From: Methylomonas sp. UP202
GTDB lineage: Bacteria; Pseudomonadota; Gammaproteobacteria; Methylococcales; Methylomonadaceae
Direction of reading: 5' to 3'
Assembly: GCF_029910655.1 (NCBI RefSeq)
Contig: NZ_CP123897.1
Location: 5,011,547 to 5,075,546, forward strand
DNA: 64,000 bases
The position numbers and the translations under genes were made by a program. Below the pieces are notes generated by a model. That model saw only the letters and a list, made by a program, of their open reading frames with translations, searched no databases and had not been told where the DNA came from. Of this stretch, positions 18,156 through 28,570 are shown one piece after another; positions within the stretch are counted from its first letter, which is position 1; each line of letters begins with the position of its first letter.

Positions 18156-20347
18156 CGCGTGATTCTCCAGCAATAATGAATTTTTTGGTCGCGGGCGAAG
18201 TCCTCGGGAATCGTCGCCGCGGTAATGTCTTCGATGTTCAGGTCGGCCAAGGCCTCGCGGTCGAGTTTAAAGCGGCGGAAGTTAGTCGAAAAATACAACA
18301 CGCCGCCCGGCGCCAACAACGCGGCGGCGTTTTTCAACAAAACCACGTGATCGCTTTGAATGTCGAAGGCATCGTCCATTTTCTTGGAATTGGAAAACGT
18401 CGGCGGATCGAGAAAGATCAAATCGAATTGCGGCTTGCTTTTTAACGCCGACTGCTCGGCCAGCCATTTCGGACAATCGGCGCGCACCAGCTTGTGGTCG
18501 CCGCGGATGCCGTTGAGTTCGAAATTGCGCTTGGCCCAGTCCAGATAGGTATTGGACATATCGACGGTAACCGACGCCGCCGCGCCGCCGACCGCCGCAT
18601 GCACCGTCGCGCTGCCGGTGTAGGCGAACAGATTCAAAAAGCGCTTGCCCCTGGCTTCTTGCTGAATGCGTAAACGCATCGGCCGATGATCCAGAAACAG
18701 GCCGGTATCCAGATAATCTTCGAAGTTAACCCAGAGCTGGCAGCCGCCCTCCTCGACCACGTGAAAATGGCCTTGTTCGCCAAGCTTTTCGTATTGGTCG
18801 GTGGCTTTTTGCTTGCGGCGGATTTTCAAAAACACCTGGTTGGCCGGAATTTCCAGCACTTTCGGAATTTCCACCATCGCTCCGGCCAGGCGTTGATTGG
18901 CCTTGGCTGGGTCTATGGTTTTCGGCGACTCGTATTCCTGGACGTTGACCCAGGTTTGCTCTCCTTGGTAAACGTCCACCGCCACCGCGTATTCCGGCAG
19001 GTCGGCGTCGTACAGCCGGTAGCAATGCACCTGGTTTTGCTTGGCCCACTTGGCCAGTTTCTTCAGATTCTTACGCAAGCGGTTACCGAACATCTCGGCT
19101 TGCGGATCGACTTGTTCGGCTTGGGCGCGGCGCCAGATCGATTCGGCACGCTCCTGTTGCGACGTGGCCTTGGGCTCGAAGAAGGCTTTTTCCTCAATGT
19201 TAAAACGCAGCAATTTGCACTCCAGCGCGCCGTTGAACAAGGTGATCGGCTTCTGCGAACGGATGCCCAACCTAAAACCCAGCTCGGGGTCGCTGATGAT
19301 CATCGCCGCCTGCCAGCCGGCGAAGCGCTGTTTCAACACCTCGCCGAAGCGCCGGTACAGCGCGGCGGTTTCTTGCTCGTCGCCCAAACGTTCGCCGTAG
19401 GGTGGGTTGCAGGCGATCAGGCCTTTCGGCCAGCTTTCCGCCGCCGACGCATCGGCGATGTCGCGCTTTTCGACATGAATCTTGCCGGACAGGCCGGCGT
19501 TTTCGACATGCTGCACGGCGGTGGCGACGGTGCGCCGGTCCTGGTCGAAACCGACGATGGTCGGCAGCTTCGCCAAACCGGCTTCCCGGCGCTGGCGAGC
19601 CTCGTCCAGCAAACTCTGCCACAAACCGGCATCGTGTTTTTTCCAGCCCAGAAAGCCGAAATAATCGCGCTGCAAGCCGGGCGCGATGTCGGCGGCGATC
19701 AACGCGCCTTCCAACAGCATCGTCCCCGAACCGCACATCGGATCGAGCAAACTGCCGCCTTGCTCGGCAATCTTGGGCCAGCCGGCGCGCAGCAAAATCG
19801 CCGCCGCCAGGTTTTCCTTGATCGGCGCGGCGATGCTGACGTCGCGGAAGCCGCGCTTGTGCAAACTCTCGCCGGACAAGTCCAGGCTGAGTTGCGCCAG
19901 GTCGTTGTGCAGATAAACATTGACGCGAAGCGACGGCCGGTCGGTATCGACACTGGGGCGCTTGTTGAATTTAGCCCGCATCTGGTCGACGATGGCGTCC
20001 TTGACCTTTTGCGCGCCGAAATGGGTGTTATTGATCGCCGGACTGTTTTTGCTGCTGAACGACACCGCCAGACTGTCGTCCGGCTTCATATGCTCGAACC
20101 AATTGATGCGTTTGACGCCGTCGTACAAGTCTTGCTGGGACTTGACCTCGAAACTGCTCAAGGGCAGAAACACCCGGTTGGCAACCCTGGACCACAAACA
20201 CACCCGGTAGGCCAGCGCCAGATCGCCGTCGAAGGCCACGCCGGCCAGTTTTTCCTTGACGTTTTGGCCACCGAGGGCGTGAATTTCGTTGGCGAGGATG
20301 CCTTCCAGCGCCTTAGGCGCGGTGGCGTAAAGAGAATGTAGCGACAT
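18152..20347 (-). CDS. rlmL: 23S rRNA m2G2445/m7G2069 methyltransferase RlmKL
   Basis: A bifunctional fused enzyme, 731 residues, that modifies two guanines in 23S rRNA domain V. It has an N-terminal THUMP domain (about 45-155), the RlmL Rossmann methyltransferase with catalytic NPPYGERLG (Asn314), then the RlmK part with FLDPPTFSN (Asp647). Length and order equal the E. coli fusion. It is followed by acyP with a 4-base overlap. Confidence 0.95.
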   Translation of the reverse strand: MSLHSLYATAPKALEGILANEIHALGGQNVKEKLAGVAFDGDLALAYRVCLWSRVANRVFLPLSSFEVKSQQDLYDGVKRINWFEHMKPDDSLAVSFSSKNSPAINNTHFGAQKVKDAIVDQMRAKFNKRPSVDTDRPSLRVNVYLHNDLAQLSLDLSGESLHKRGFRDVSIAAPIKENLAAAILLRAGWPKIAEQGGSLLDPMCGSGTMLLEGALIAADIAPGLQRDYFGFLGWKKHDAGLWQSLLDEARQRREAGLAKLPTIVGFDQDRRTVATAVQHVENAGLSGKIHVEKRDIADASAAESWPKGLIACNPPYGERLGDEQETAALYRRFGEVLKQRFAGWQAAMIISDPELGFRLGIRSQKPITLFNGALECKLLRFNIEEKAFFEPKATSQQERAESIWRRAQAEQVDPQAEMFGNRLRKNLKKLAKWAKQNQVHCYRLYDADLPEYAVAVDVYQGEQTWVNVQEYESPKTIDPAKANQRLAGAMVEIPKVLEIPANQVFLKIRRKQKATDQYEKLGEQGHFHVVEEGGCQLWVNFEDYLDTGLFLDHRPMRLRIQQEARGKRFLNLFAYTGSATVHAAVGGAAASVTVDMSNTYLDWAKRNFELNGIRGDHKLVRADCPKWLAEQSALKSKPQFDLIFLDPPTFSNSKKMDDAFDIQSDHVVLLKNAAALLAPGGVLYFSTNFRRFKLDREALADLNIEDITAATIPEDFARDQKIHYCWRITR

Positions 20348-20494
20348 GACGACGACCGAATACGGAATGGTCGGCTAGGATACTAAAACCGGACGGGGGC
20401 GGCGGAAAATTTGTAAGGCTCGAGGTAGCGCCGAGGATGAACCATCCCCAGGATTGCCGCCACGCGCCGAGCCGCGCGCATGGCGGCACCGACA

Positions 20495-20884
20495 TCAACG
20501 GCCGAGGACTTCGCCGCGAACGCTTTCGACCAAGGCGGCCGCTTCGCCGATTAACTCGGCGGGCACGTTCAGTTCCTGCATCGTCGCGCCCAGGTGTTCC
20601 ATCACGGCGTCGAAGTGGCTGTCACTCAAACCCTTTTGAACCAATCTGGCATGGCCGTCGCGCAAGGAGCGACCGGTATACTGGTTGGGACCGCCGAAGG
20701 CCACGGTCATGAAGGCTTTCAAGTGCTCGACTTGTTTAGCCATATCGGTTTTTTCGAAGAAGCGGTTAATTCGATAATCATCCAACACCTTACCGTAAAA
20801 CACATCGACCGCCGCGTTGACGGCGGCTTCGCCACCCAGACGCTCGTACAACGACGGCTCTTGTACTTGATTGTTCTCGCTCAT
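20495..20884 (-). CDS. Group I truncated haemoglobin
   Basis: 129 residues. SLYERLGGEAAVNAAVDVFYGKVLDD is the A-B helix region with the B10 tyrosine, and GGPNQYTGRSLRDGHARL holds the distal/E-F turn and proximal histidine typical of trHbN-type proteins, which bind O2 or NO. ATG 20884 is preferred to the TTG at 20899 because GGGG lies just before it. It stands alone between rlmL and serS on the same strand. Confidence 0.88.
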   Translation of the reverse strand: MSENNQVQEPSLYERLGGEAAVNAAVDVFYGKVLDDYRINRFFEKTDMAKQVEHLKAFMTVAFGGPNQYTGRSLRDGHARLVQKGLSDSHFDAVMEHLGATMQELNVPAELIGEAAALVESVRGEVLGR

Positions 20885-21016
20885 GTTAACCCCAGTCAAT
20901 TATTAAAATTATGGTCGGAGCCGAGCAGAACTAAAGAGCCCTCCGCAACTCCGGCGGCGATGATACTCCAGGTTAGTTTTGGTTCAAAACTATTTTGCCA
21001 ATCCCAGTAGGGGCAT

Positions 21017-21055
21017 AAAAAAGCCGGGGTAGCGCTTGGATCGCTACCCCGGCTT
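21017..21055 (-). terminator. Terminator of serS
   Basis: A 14-bp perfect stem (AAGCCGGGGTAGCG and its complement) with a 7-base loop, followed on the minus strand by a run of six T. It lies 21 bases after the serS stop. Confidence 0.92.
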
Positions 21056-21076
21056 ACGGTGTCCGGCCCTAATCGC

Positions 21077-22474
<1,398 letters not shown>

Positions 22475-23020
22475 TTAAAATTTAAAAAAGTGCTCACGAT
22501 AATGCCGCAATTCCTCAATGGACTCGAGAATGTCGTCCAGCGCCTTATGCGAGGCTTGCTTGTTGTAACCGTCCTTGACCTTGGGCGCCCAACGCGCCGC
22601 CAGTTCCTTGACGGTGGACACGTCCAGGTTGCGGTAATGAAAAAACGCTTCCAGCTTGGGCATATAGCGGTACAAAAAGCGGCGATCCTGGCAAATACTG
22701 TTGCCGCACATCGGCGACGCCCGCTCCGGCAACCATTGCCGCAAAAACTCCAACGTTTCGGCTTCGGCGGCGGCGGCATCGACGCGGGAATCCTTGACCC
22801 GTTGTATTAGCCCGGATTGGCCGTGATGCTGTTGATTCCAGTCGTCCATCGCCGCCAACGCCACGTCGGATTGATGGACGGCGATCACCGGGCCTTCGGC
22901 TAGGATGTTTAAATTTGGATCGGTAACGACGGTTGCGATTTCGATGATCAAATCGTTATCCGGGTCCAACCCTGTCATTTCCAGGTCTATCCAGATAAGA
23001 TTGTTTGCATCCTGAGCCAT
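22475..23020 (-). CDS. orn: Oligoribonuclease
   Basis: 3'-5' exonuclease that finishes RNA decay and degrades pGpG from c-di-GMP turnover. A DEDDh enzyme: [11 protein letters not shown] (DE), later [14 protein letters not shown] (D), and HKALDDI (H and D). 181 residues, normal. It lies upstream of serS on the same strand and divergent from the M48 protease gene. The c-di-GMP link fits with the GGDEF-EAL protein elsewhere in the window. Confidence 0.95.
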   Translation of the reverse strand: MAQDANNLIWIDLEMTGLDPDNDLIIEIATVVTDPNLNILAEGPVIAVHQSDVALAAMDDWNQQHHGQSGLIQRVKDSRVDAAAAEAETLEFLRQWLPERASPMCGNSICQDRRFLYRYMPKLEAFFHYRNLDVSTVKELAARWAPKVKDGYNKQASHKALDDILESIEELRHYREHFFKF

Positions 23021-23113
23021 TGGCTATTCCCTAGATTATTTATAAAGTTGCGGCAAATTGTAGCATTAGCTAATCTGTACCGCTAATCGTTAACCCCCAA
23101 CCTCACGGCCTTG

Positions 23114-24364
23114 ATGAACACCTTTACCGTCCTATTTCTCGTCGCCCTCGTCCTGTCTTACGGCGTCCAATTCTGGCTGGCAATGCGCCAGAAAGCCCAT
23201 GTGCTGCAACATCGCGACCAAGTGCCGGCGGCCTTCCGCGACCGGGTGTCGCTAGCCGCCCATCAAAAAGCCGCCGACTACACGGTGGAAAAGAGCAAAC
23301 TGGGCGACTTGGACAGCGTGGTCGGCATTGTATTTCTGCTGGCGCTGACGTTGGGTGGCGGCATCAGCCTGGTATTCGACTTCTGGGCAACCTTCGATTT
23401 GTCGCCGCTGAAAGCCAGCTTGGCGGCGATGGCCAGCGTCTTTTTGTTGATGACCGTCGTCGAAATCCCGTTCAGCCTCTATCAAACCTTCGTCATCGAA
23501 GAAAAATTCGGCTTCAACAAAAACACCCTGCCGCAATTCGTCAAGGATCAATTGTTGTCGGTCGCGCTGACGCTCGGCATCGGTCTGCCGATCTTGGCGT
23601 TGATTCTATGGGTAATGGACAGTATCGGCGACCTGTGGTGGCTGTATGCCTGGGCCATCATGATGGGTTTTTCGCTGTTGATGAGCTGGTTGTTCCCAAC
23701 CCTGATCGCGCCTTTGTTCAACAAGTTCGAACCGATGCAGGACGGCTCGTTGAAGCAACGCATTCAAACCTTGCTGGAACGTTGCGGATTCAACAGCAAC
23801 GGCATCTTCATCATGGACGGCTCGCGCCGTTCCGGCCACGGCAACGCCTATTTCACCGGCCTGGGTAATAACAAACGCATTGTGTTTTTCGATACCCTGG
23901 TCAAGTCCCTCGACGAATCTGAACTGGAAGCCGTGCTGGCCCACGAACTCGGCCATTTCAAATGCAAGCACACGATCAAGATGCTGATCGCCTCGTCGCT
24001 GATGACCTTGATCAGCTTCGCGATTCTGGGCTGGTTGATTACCCAAGACTGGTTTTTCGACGGACTCGGCGTAGGCACGCACTCCAATGCGGCGGCCTTA
24101 CTCTTGTTTATGCTGGTGTCGCCGGTGTTCACCACCTTCATGCAACCGATCAGCGCGTTTTTTCAACGCAAATTCGAGTTCGAAGCCGACGATTTCGCCA
24201 CCCGCAACGCCGAGGCCGGCAAACTGATCAGCGGCCTGGTCAAACTCTACGAAGAAAACGCCAGCACGCTGACGCCCGACCCGCTGTATTCGGCCTTCCA
24301 CTATAGCCATCCGCCCGCCGCGATCCGCATCGCCCATATCGAAGAAAAGATACAAACCGCTTGA
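23114..24364 (+). CDS. Ste24-like M48 membrane metallopeptidase
   Basis: 416 residues with several membrane segments (about 4-22, 68-90, 102-122, 148-168, 176-198) and the zinc motif HELGH at 277-281, followed by KCKH and a third ligand in EFEADDFA. This is the CAAX-protease/Ste24 branch of peptidase M48, which in bacteria acts in membrane protein quality control. ATG 23114 directly follows a TTG that could also serve. The TGA stop overlaps the rsgA ATG. Confidence 0.9.
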   Translation: MNTFTVLFLVALVLSYGVQFWLAMRQKAHVLQHRDQVPAAFRDRVSLAAHQKAADYTVEKSKLGDLDSVVGIVFLLALTLGGGISLVFDFWATFDLSPLKASLAAMASVFLLMTVVEIPFSLYQTFVIEEKFGFNKNTLPQFVKDQLLSVALTLGIGLPILALILWVMDSIGDLWWLYAWAIMMGFSLLMSWLFPTLIAPLFNKFEPMQDGSLKQRIQTLLERCGFNSNGIFIMDGSRRSGHGNAYFTGLGNNKRIVFFDTLVKSLDESELEAVLAHELGHFKCKHTIKMLIASSLMTLISFAILGWLITQDWFFDGLGVGTHSNAAALLLFMLVSPVFTTFMQPISAFFQRKFEFEADDFATRNAEAGKLISGLVKLYEENASTLTPDPLYSAFHYSHPPAAIRIAHIEEKIQTA

Positions 24365-25263
24365 TGAGTGCTCAGCGGGAAGGACTGGTCGTCGCCCATC
24401 TCGGCAAAGGCATCGCGGTAGAGTTGGACGAAGCCACGCCGCCCGTCCTGTGTCAAACCCTGCGCAAACTGGATACCGTCGTCGTCGGCGACCGCGTCAA
24501 ACTAACGCTGTCGTCGCCGGAGCAAGGCCGCATCGAAGCGATCCTGCCTCGACGTTCCACGCTGTTTCGTCCGGCGCGCGGCAACGAAAGCCGGCCGGTG
24601 GCCGCCAATCTGGACAGCGTGTACGTGGTGTTGGCGGTCGAGCCGGCCTGCGATTTTCTGTTGCTGGATCAATATCTGGCGGTCTGCGAGAACAGTAATA
24701 TCGACGCCGACCTGATCCTGAACAAGATCGACCTGCCGTTGCCGGCCGACATCGACGCCGAATTGCACTACTACCCAACGCTGGGCTACCAGCTACACCC
24801 GGTCAGCGCCAACCGCCAAATCGGCATCGCCGAACTGGCCCATACGCTGCAAAACCGCGCCAGCCTGTTCGCCGGCCAATCCGGGGTCGGCAAATCCTCG
24901 TTGACCAACGCGCTGCTGCCGGACAAAACGCTACGCACCAATACCATTTCGGCGATCAGCAAACACGGTCGCCACACGACCACCGCCGCCACGCTCTACC
25001 ACTTGCCCGGCGGCGGTGATTTGATCGACAGCCCCGGCGTCGCCATTTTCGGTTTGGCCGGATTGACCGAGGCGCAACTGGCCTGGGGCTATCGAGAATT
25101 TCAACCCTACATCGCCCGTTGCCGCTTCAACGATTGCAAGCACGTCACCGACAAGGACTGCGCGGTCCGCTTAGCCGCGGAAGCCGGCGAAATCCCGCTG
25201 GCGCGCTACCGGCGTTTCTTGAAACTGCGGGAAAAAATGCCGCCGCCGTCGCGTGGCGGGTAG
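24364..25263 (+). CDS. rsgA: Small-subunit ribosome maturation GTPase RsgA
   Basis: Circularly permuted GTPase, 299 residues. An N-terminal OB fold (about 1-75) precedes NKID (G4, 120-123) and then G1 GQSGVGKS (171-178), the reversed order that defines the family. A C-terminal zinc knuckle (CRFNDCKHVTDKDC) docks on the 30S subunit. Its ATG overlaps the stop of the M48 gene, so the two form an operon. Confidence 0.95.
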   Translation: MSAQREGLVVAHLGKGIAVELDEATPPVLCQTLRKLDTVVVGDRVKLTLSSPEQGRIEAILPRRSTLFRPARGNESRPVAANLDSVYVVLAVEPACDFLLLDQYLAVCENSNIDADLILNKIDLPLPADIDAELHYYPTLGYQLHPVSANRQIGIAELAHTLQNRASLFAGQSGVGKSSLTNALLPDKTLRTNTISAISKHGRHTTTAATLYHLPGGGDLIDSPGVAIFGLAGLTEAQLAWGYREFQPYIARCRFNDCKHVTDKDCAVRLAAEAGEIPLARYRRFLKLREKMPPPSRGG

Positions 25264-25324
25264 ATCTTTACCATAAAAGTCACCGGACGCGGTTACCCAT
25301 TTCGATGTCGGAGCGCTGTCAATC

Positions 25325-25338
25325 GCGGCTAAAGCCGC
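25325..25338. repeat. REP-like palindrome
   Basis: GCGGCTAAAGCCGC, a perfect dyad in a context (AATC before, TCCCAC after) that looks like the short extragenic palindromes scattered through gammaproteobacterial genomes. It lies 60 bases after rsgA. Only one copy is in the window, so the repeat nature is by resemblance. Confidence 0.45.
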
Positions 25339-25429
25339 TCCCACACCATTGGCTTTCATTTGCAGGGGCGACGCAGCCGTTGCATGAGCGTTAGGCCCAA
25401 GGACGGATTCCTCCCCATTGCGAGCCATG

Positions 25430-25593
25430 ACTGTTCGAAAATGAGGTTTCCAACCGAAATCGAGATAGCCGCCATATAGTTGCATATTCCACCCCAAACC
25501 AGCCTCCGATTCCGATTGAAAACCGCCACCGGTTTCAATCCAAAGCCGGACTGGGATTCCAAGTACAAAGTCACCACTGACGCCGACGGATAT
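25430..25593 (-). pseudogene. Relict of an outer-membrane beta-barrel gene
   Basis: After a TAA (25594-25596) the minus strand reads ISVGVSGDFVLGIPVRLWIE, then a GGGFQSESEAGLGWNMQ segment and LYGGYLDFGWKPHF: alternating hydrophobic and polar residues with aromatic girdles as in a beta barrel. There is no start codon, no signal peptide and the frame runs on without homology, so it is debris. The assignment is by pattern only. Confidence 0.35.
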
Positions 25594-25903
25594 TTACTGG
25601 GATGAAGGCTCGGTTTCGGCCATAAGGGGAGGATCAAAAATTTAATGCTATGGCTGTTTCAAGTCAAAAAGCTGCCGTTCTGATCTATCTGTAGAAATTT
25701 GGCAAGACTTTCTGTAGAATTGTTAGATTTTCTAAAATAAGCAGCTTGCACTGCACTGGCTTTCTTTTTGATACTAAACCCAGTTGCACAAATTGTAGTA
25801 ATTGATACGGTAAACGCGCTAGTAACGACTTTACAATTTTGATTTCTCTGCAGACTGTCTCTAATCTTTGACAGTTTCGTTAATTACATATGGCTTATAA
25901 AGA
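25594..25903. other. AT-rich gene-free leader of the Pycsar-like locus
   Basis: I see no gene here. Composition switches from GC-rich to clearly AT-rich at about 25640 and stays so to about 28270. TTGACA at 25868-25873 could be a -35 element, but no good -10 follows at the right distance. Confidence 0.4.
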
Positions 25904-26467
25904 ATGGGTGAGTCAACGACAACCGTAAAATCTCAGGAAAGTGAGACTAGCAAGTCGAATGTATCCAAAGACTTTATATCGCATCAGCACGGTTATATAC
26001 GCGAGATGATAGGATTGGCTGACAGAAAGGCTTCCTTTTTTTTGGCCAGCAGTGCGCTAGAGCTTGGTTATCTTTCGAATCAACATGTCTTTGATGCGTT
26101 TCAAACACATATTTGCCAATTGAACATAGGTCAGGCTTTTGGCGAATTTGCAATTTTGTTTTTGGGACTCACGATATTTTCATCCTTGATATGTGTATGG
26201 CCAAAATTTGGCAAGGGGCAAAATGGGAAGGTACTCTCATGGCTGGATATTGTGGATGGTCATCCAAGTAAAAATGATTTTGTTAATAAGGTTTTCGGTA
26301 TGAGTGATGATGACCTTAGGTCTGAGATTCTTGCCCATTCTTTTGACTTGTCAAAAATTGCTAAACAAAAATTTACCGTCTTACGATATTCTGCGATTTT
26401 TATATCAGCCGGAACAATTCTTAGTCTAGCATCCTTAATCGCTGGAGTTAGTAACAAAACTTTATGA
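25904..26467 (+). CDS. PycTM-like membrane effector (Pycsar)
   Basis: 187 residues. After a polar Ser/Thr-rich start, HQHGYIREMIGLADRKASFFLASSAL matches the conserved helix of the Pycsar effector domain (known pattern: I-x-L-A-D-x-K-A). Hydrophobic segments are at about 44-58, 80-98 and 161-182. The second half has SFDLSKIAKQKFTVLRYS before the last segment, the D-L-x-x-I...K-x-x-x-L-R pattern of the same family. Such proteins are thought to disrupt the membrane when a cyclic pyrimidine mononucleotide binds. It is the first of three co-directional genes; the metallopeptidase follows after 9 bases. AT-rich compared with the flanks. The family call rests on motif resemblance. Confidence 0.78.
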   Translation: MGESTTTVKSQESETSKSNVSKDFISHQHGYIREMIGLADRKASFFLASSALELGYLSNQHVFDAFQTHICQLNIGQAFGEFAILFLGLTIFSSLICVWPKFGKGQNGKVLSWLDIVDGHPSKNDFVNKVFGMSDDDLRSEILAHSFDLSKIAKQKFTVLRYSAIFISAGTILSLASLIAGVSNKTL

Positions 26468-26476
26468 GGAGGCTAA

Positions 26477-26995
26477 ATGTCTGATTATAGTGAGCCTAAA
26501 TCATGCAACCTACCGCGATCAGCAATTAATAAATTTTCGAAGGAAGTAATTAAGCATTTTAATTACAATCCAGGAGATGACTTGTTACCTATTGTACAAA
26601 CTCTTGGTGGCTGTATTATCTACGACGATTTGTGGGGACTGAAAGAGTCTGACTCGGGTTCTATTGTTATAGAAAAACCTAACGATTTTAGAATTATATT
26701 GGCTAATCACACCAGTCAGTTACGGGATCGATTTACAATTTGCCACGAGTTAGGACATTACTTTCTGCATTATTTGCTGCCCGGAATACAAGCCCCCATG
26801 CGGGCAGCACGATATGGCCAAAACAAGGCCGAAACTGAAGCAAATTGGTTTGCAGCCTCCTTTTTGATGCCAGAGGAAGAGTTTCGGAATTATTATGAAG
26901 AAGTATCCGGCAATCTACTATTACTATCCGAAAAGTTCAAGGTATCGCAACAAGCGGCGACAGTAATGGCAGGACATCTTGGTCTTGCTAAATAA
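26477..26995 (+). CDS. Stand-alone ImmA/IrrE (M78) metallopeptidase
   Basis: 172 residues with the zinc motif HELGH at 90-94 in FTICHELGHYFLHY, and ETEANWFAASFLMP (119-132) supplying the third ligand, the hallmark of COG2856 peptidases. There is no helix-turn-helix or C-terminal sensor, only a short N-terminal extension. A strong GAGGAGG ribosome-binding site precedes it, 9 bases after the effector gene. Family members cleave a repressor after DNA damage, and in some CBASS systems a relative (CapP) cleaves the repressor CapH. No repressor gene is present here, so its target is unknown; the effector or cyclase itself is a possibility (inference). Confidence 0.88.
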   Translation: MSDYSEPKSCNLPRSAINKFSKEVIKHFNYNPGDDLLPIVQTLGGCIIYDDLWGLKESDSGSIVIEKPNDFRIILANHTSQLRDRFTICHELGHYFLHYLLPGIQAPMRAARYGQNKAETEANWFAASFLMPEEEFRNYYEEVSGNLLLLSEKFKVSQQAATVMAGHLGLAK

Positions 26996-27063
26996 TAACC
27001 AAATTTATAGCAATTGGGTGATTATCGTCGAAATGTGATCAATAACCTAATTTGGCATAAACA

Positions 27064-28263
27064 ATGGATCAAGAAAACCCAGCACGGTTTGAACCAGAAC
27101 TTCGCCTATTTTTAAGTGCTGATATTGTAGGCTCGACAGCATTCAAACAGCTTACAAGACGTGGTGCAAGCGCTAGATTAGATGATAATTCCTTACCCGG
27201 CAAAGTCCCAGTAGAGTCTTGGGTTTACGCTATATCAGGATTCTTTCGCGAATTTTCTACTGGCTTTCAACGAAAATGGGCGCTAATAAAGAAGGATCTA
27301 CCGGATGACTGGGCTGCCGTGGTCAAGGCGGAACCAAAGTTTTGGAAAGGACGCGGCGATGAAATCTTATATAGCGCTCGACTAACAGACCCAAGAGAAG
27401 CACTCGCTTTGATACGCGCATGGGTTGAAACTATGCATGAACAACGTTCAAAATTTCAAACGCGGGACGATGAAGCCATTTTAGATATTAAAGGTTCGGC
27501 ATGGATTGCCGGGTTCCCGATAAATAACGCCTTTGTTTGCTTCGAGAACAATTTTGGTGATACGCCGGAAAACAGTGATATTCATGATGACCCAGTCATT
27601 TCAGCATTTGAACTATATAGAAATAAGTGTGATAGCAATGGCCATCAAATAGTGGTTGATTACATTGGCCCATCTATTGATACAGGATTCAGAATTGCAA
27701 CGCTCGCGACACCGCGGAAATTTATTATTTCTGTAGATCTGGCGTACTTGGTTGCATATGCAGCTCTTGATATAAAGTCAACATACCAAGGAGGGGTTCG
27801 TAAGCCAGAAATATATTTTGACGGCCGTGTATCTTTGAAGGGAGTGACCGGGGGCTGTGCGTATCCATGCTTTTGGTTGGATGCTGGAAAAGGTGACCGA
27901 TTGAATGAACATGAAGACAAACTTTCTAACTTACGTCCTGTAACGCATGAAATGGTTCGTGATTTTTGTGACGAATATTTCAAGTCATCACAGCATCGAT
28001 TTGTCATGCGTCCTTTTATCCAGCATTGTGGCTTTGGGCACTTTGATAACGTTCCCCAGCGGCATGACGAACTAATGAATCAACTTAACAGCTATCTGGC
28101 TGCGGAAAATCTCAAACGAGCCAAGGAAACCAGCGACATCAAGGCCAATGATGACTCTGAAATAAGTGATTCTATCAGCTCAGCAGATGCGGGCACTTCT
28201 ATTCCAGATTTCGTAAGTCTTTTGGATAAACTGCGCAAAATTCAGCAAGGTGATATCGATTAA
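27064..28263 (+). CDS. Class III nucleotide cyclase, PycC type (Pycsar)
   Basis: 399 residues. RLFLSADIVGSTAFKQ (14-29) has the first metal-binding Asp20, and WKGRGDEILYSARL (94-107) the second, Asp99. GPSIDTGFRIATLA (202-215) is at the place of the GxxVNxAaR motif, with D-T-G-F-R replacing V-N-x-A-R, which I associate with Pycsar cyclases rather than ordinary adenylate cyclases. The C-terminal 120 residues are of unknown fold and end in an acidic, Ser-rich tail. In Pycsar, phage infection triggers cCMP or cUMP synthesis that activates the neighbouring effector. The product made here cannot be read from sequence. No good ribosome-binding site precedes the ATG. Confidence 0.78.
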   Translation: MDQENPARFEPELRLFLSADIVGSTAFKQLTRRGASARLDDNSLPGKVPVESWVYAISGFFREFSTGFQRKWALIKKDLPDDWAAVVKAEPKFWKGRGDEILYSARLTDPREALALIRAWVETMHEQRSKFQTRDDEAILDIKGSAWIAGFPINNAFVCFENNFGDTPENSDIHDDPVISAFELYRNKCDSNGHQIVVDYIGPSIDTGFRIATLATPRKFIISVDLAYLVAYAALDIKSTYQGGVRKPEIYFDGRVSLKGVTGGCAYPCFWLDAGKGDRLNEHEDKLSNLRPVTHEMVRDFCDEYFKSSQHRFVMRPFIQHCGFGHFDNVPQRHDELMNQLNSYLAAENLKRAKETSDIKANDDSEISDSISSADAGTSIPDFVSLLDKLRKIQQGDID

Positions 28264-28570
28264 ACTGTTTAAAAAGCGTTGGGTCAGCTCGAGATTGTAA
28301 TCAAGCACCCATTCATCGGCTTGAAGGACTGCTTAGCACCCAATTTCTGTCACATCAATCGTAAACACCTTCGTCCGCAATGGGTCGATTTCGGCAATTG
28401 GCGACTTCCAGAAAAACCTCATTCACTACTGGCGCAATCATATCGAAATTGATGGCGGTTTTTCGACCGGAATCGGTGGTCGACTTTGTATTGGAACAGA
28501 TGGCCGATTTCAATTGGAATGGCTGCAGATTCGGGTCGGAATATCCAATAGTCGGCCTGTTGATGCTCCC
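28264..28570. other. Gene-free debris downstream of the cyclase
   Basis: No intact gene. On the minus strand a stretch reads QADEWVLDYNLELTQRFLN behind a stop, faintly like the end of a DDE transposase, and the plus strand has broken frames without homology I recognise. Composition returns to the GC-rich type near 28380. This looks like the scarred edge of the AT-rich island. Confidence 0.35.

Noticed and set aside
18686-20341. Open frame of 551 codons on the plus strand
   Set aside because: It is the antisense of rlmL; it has no family resemblance and the minus frame carries complete catalytic motifs.
25356-25637. 93-codon minus-strand frame in the gap after rsgA
   Set aside because: It reads the wrong frame of what appears to be a barrel-protein relict and has no start signals.
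25868-25900. TTGACA as promoter of the Pycsar-like operon
   Set aside because: No -10 hexamer at 16-18 bases; the TTATAA at 21 bases is too far to rely on.
28264-28380. Possible transposase C terminus (DEWVLDYN)
   Set aside because: The match is a few residues long, includes a stop and has no other motif; not enough to call an insertion sequence.
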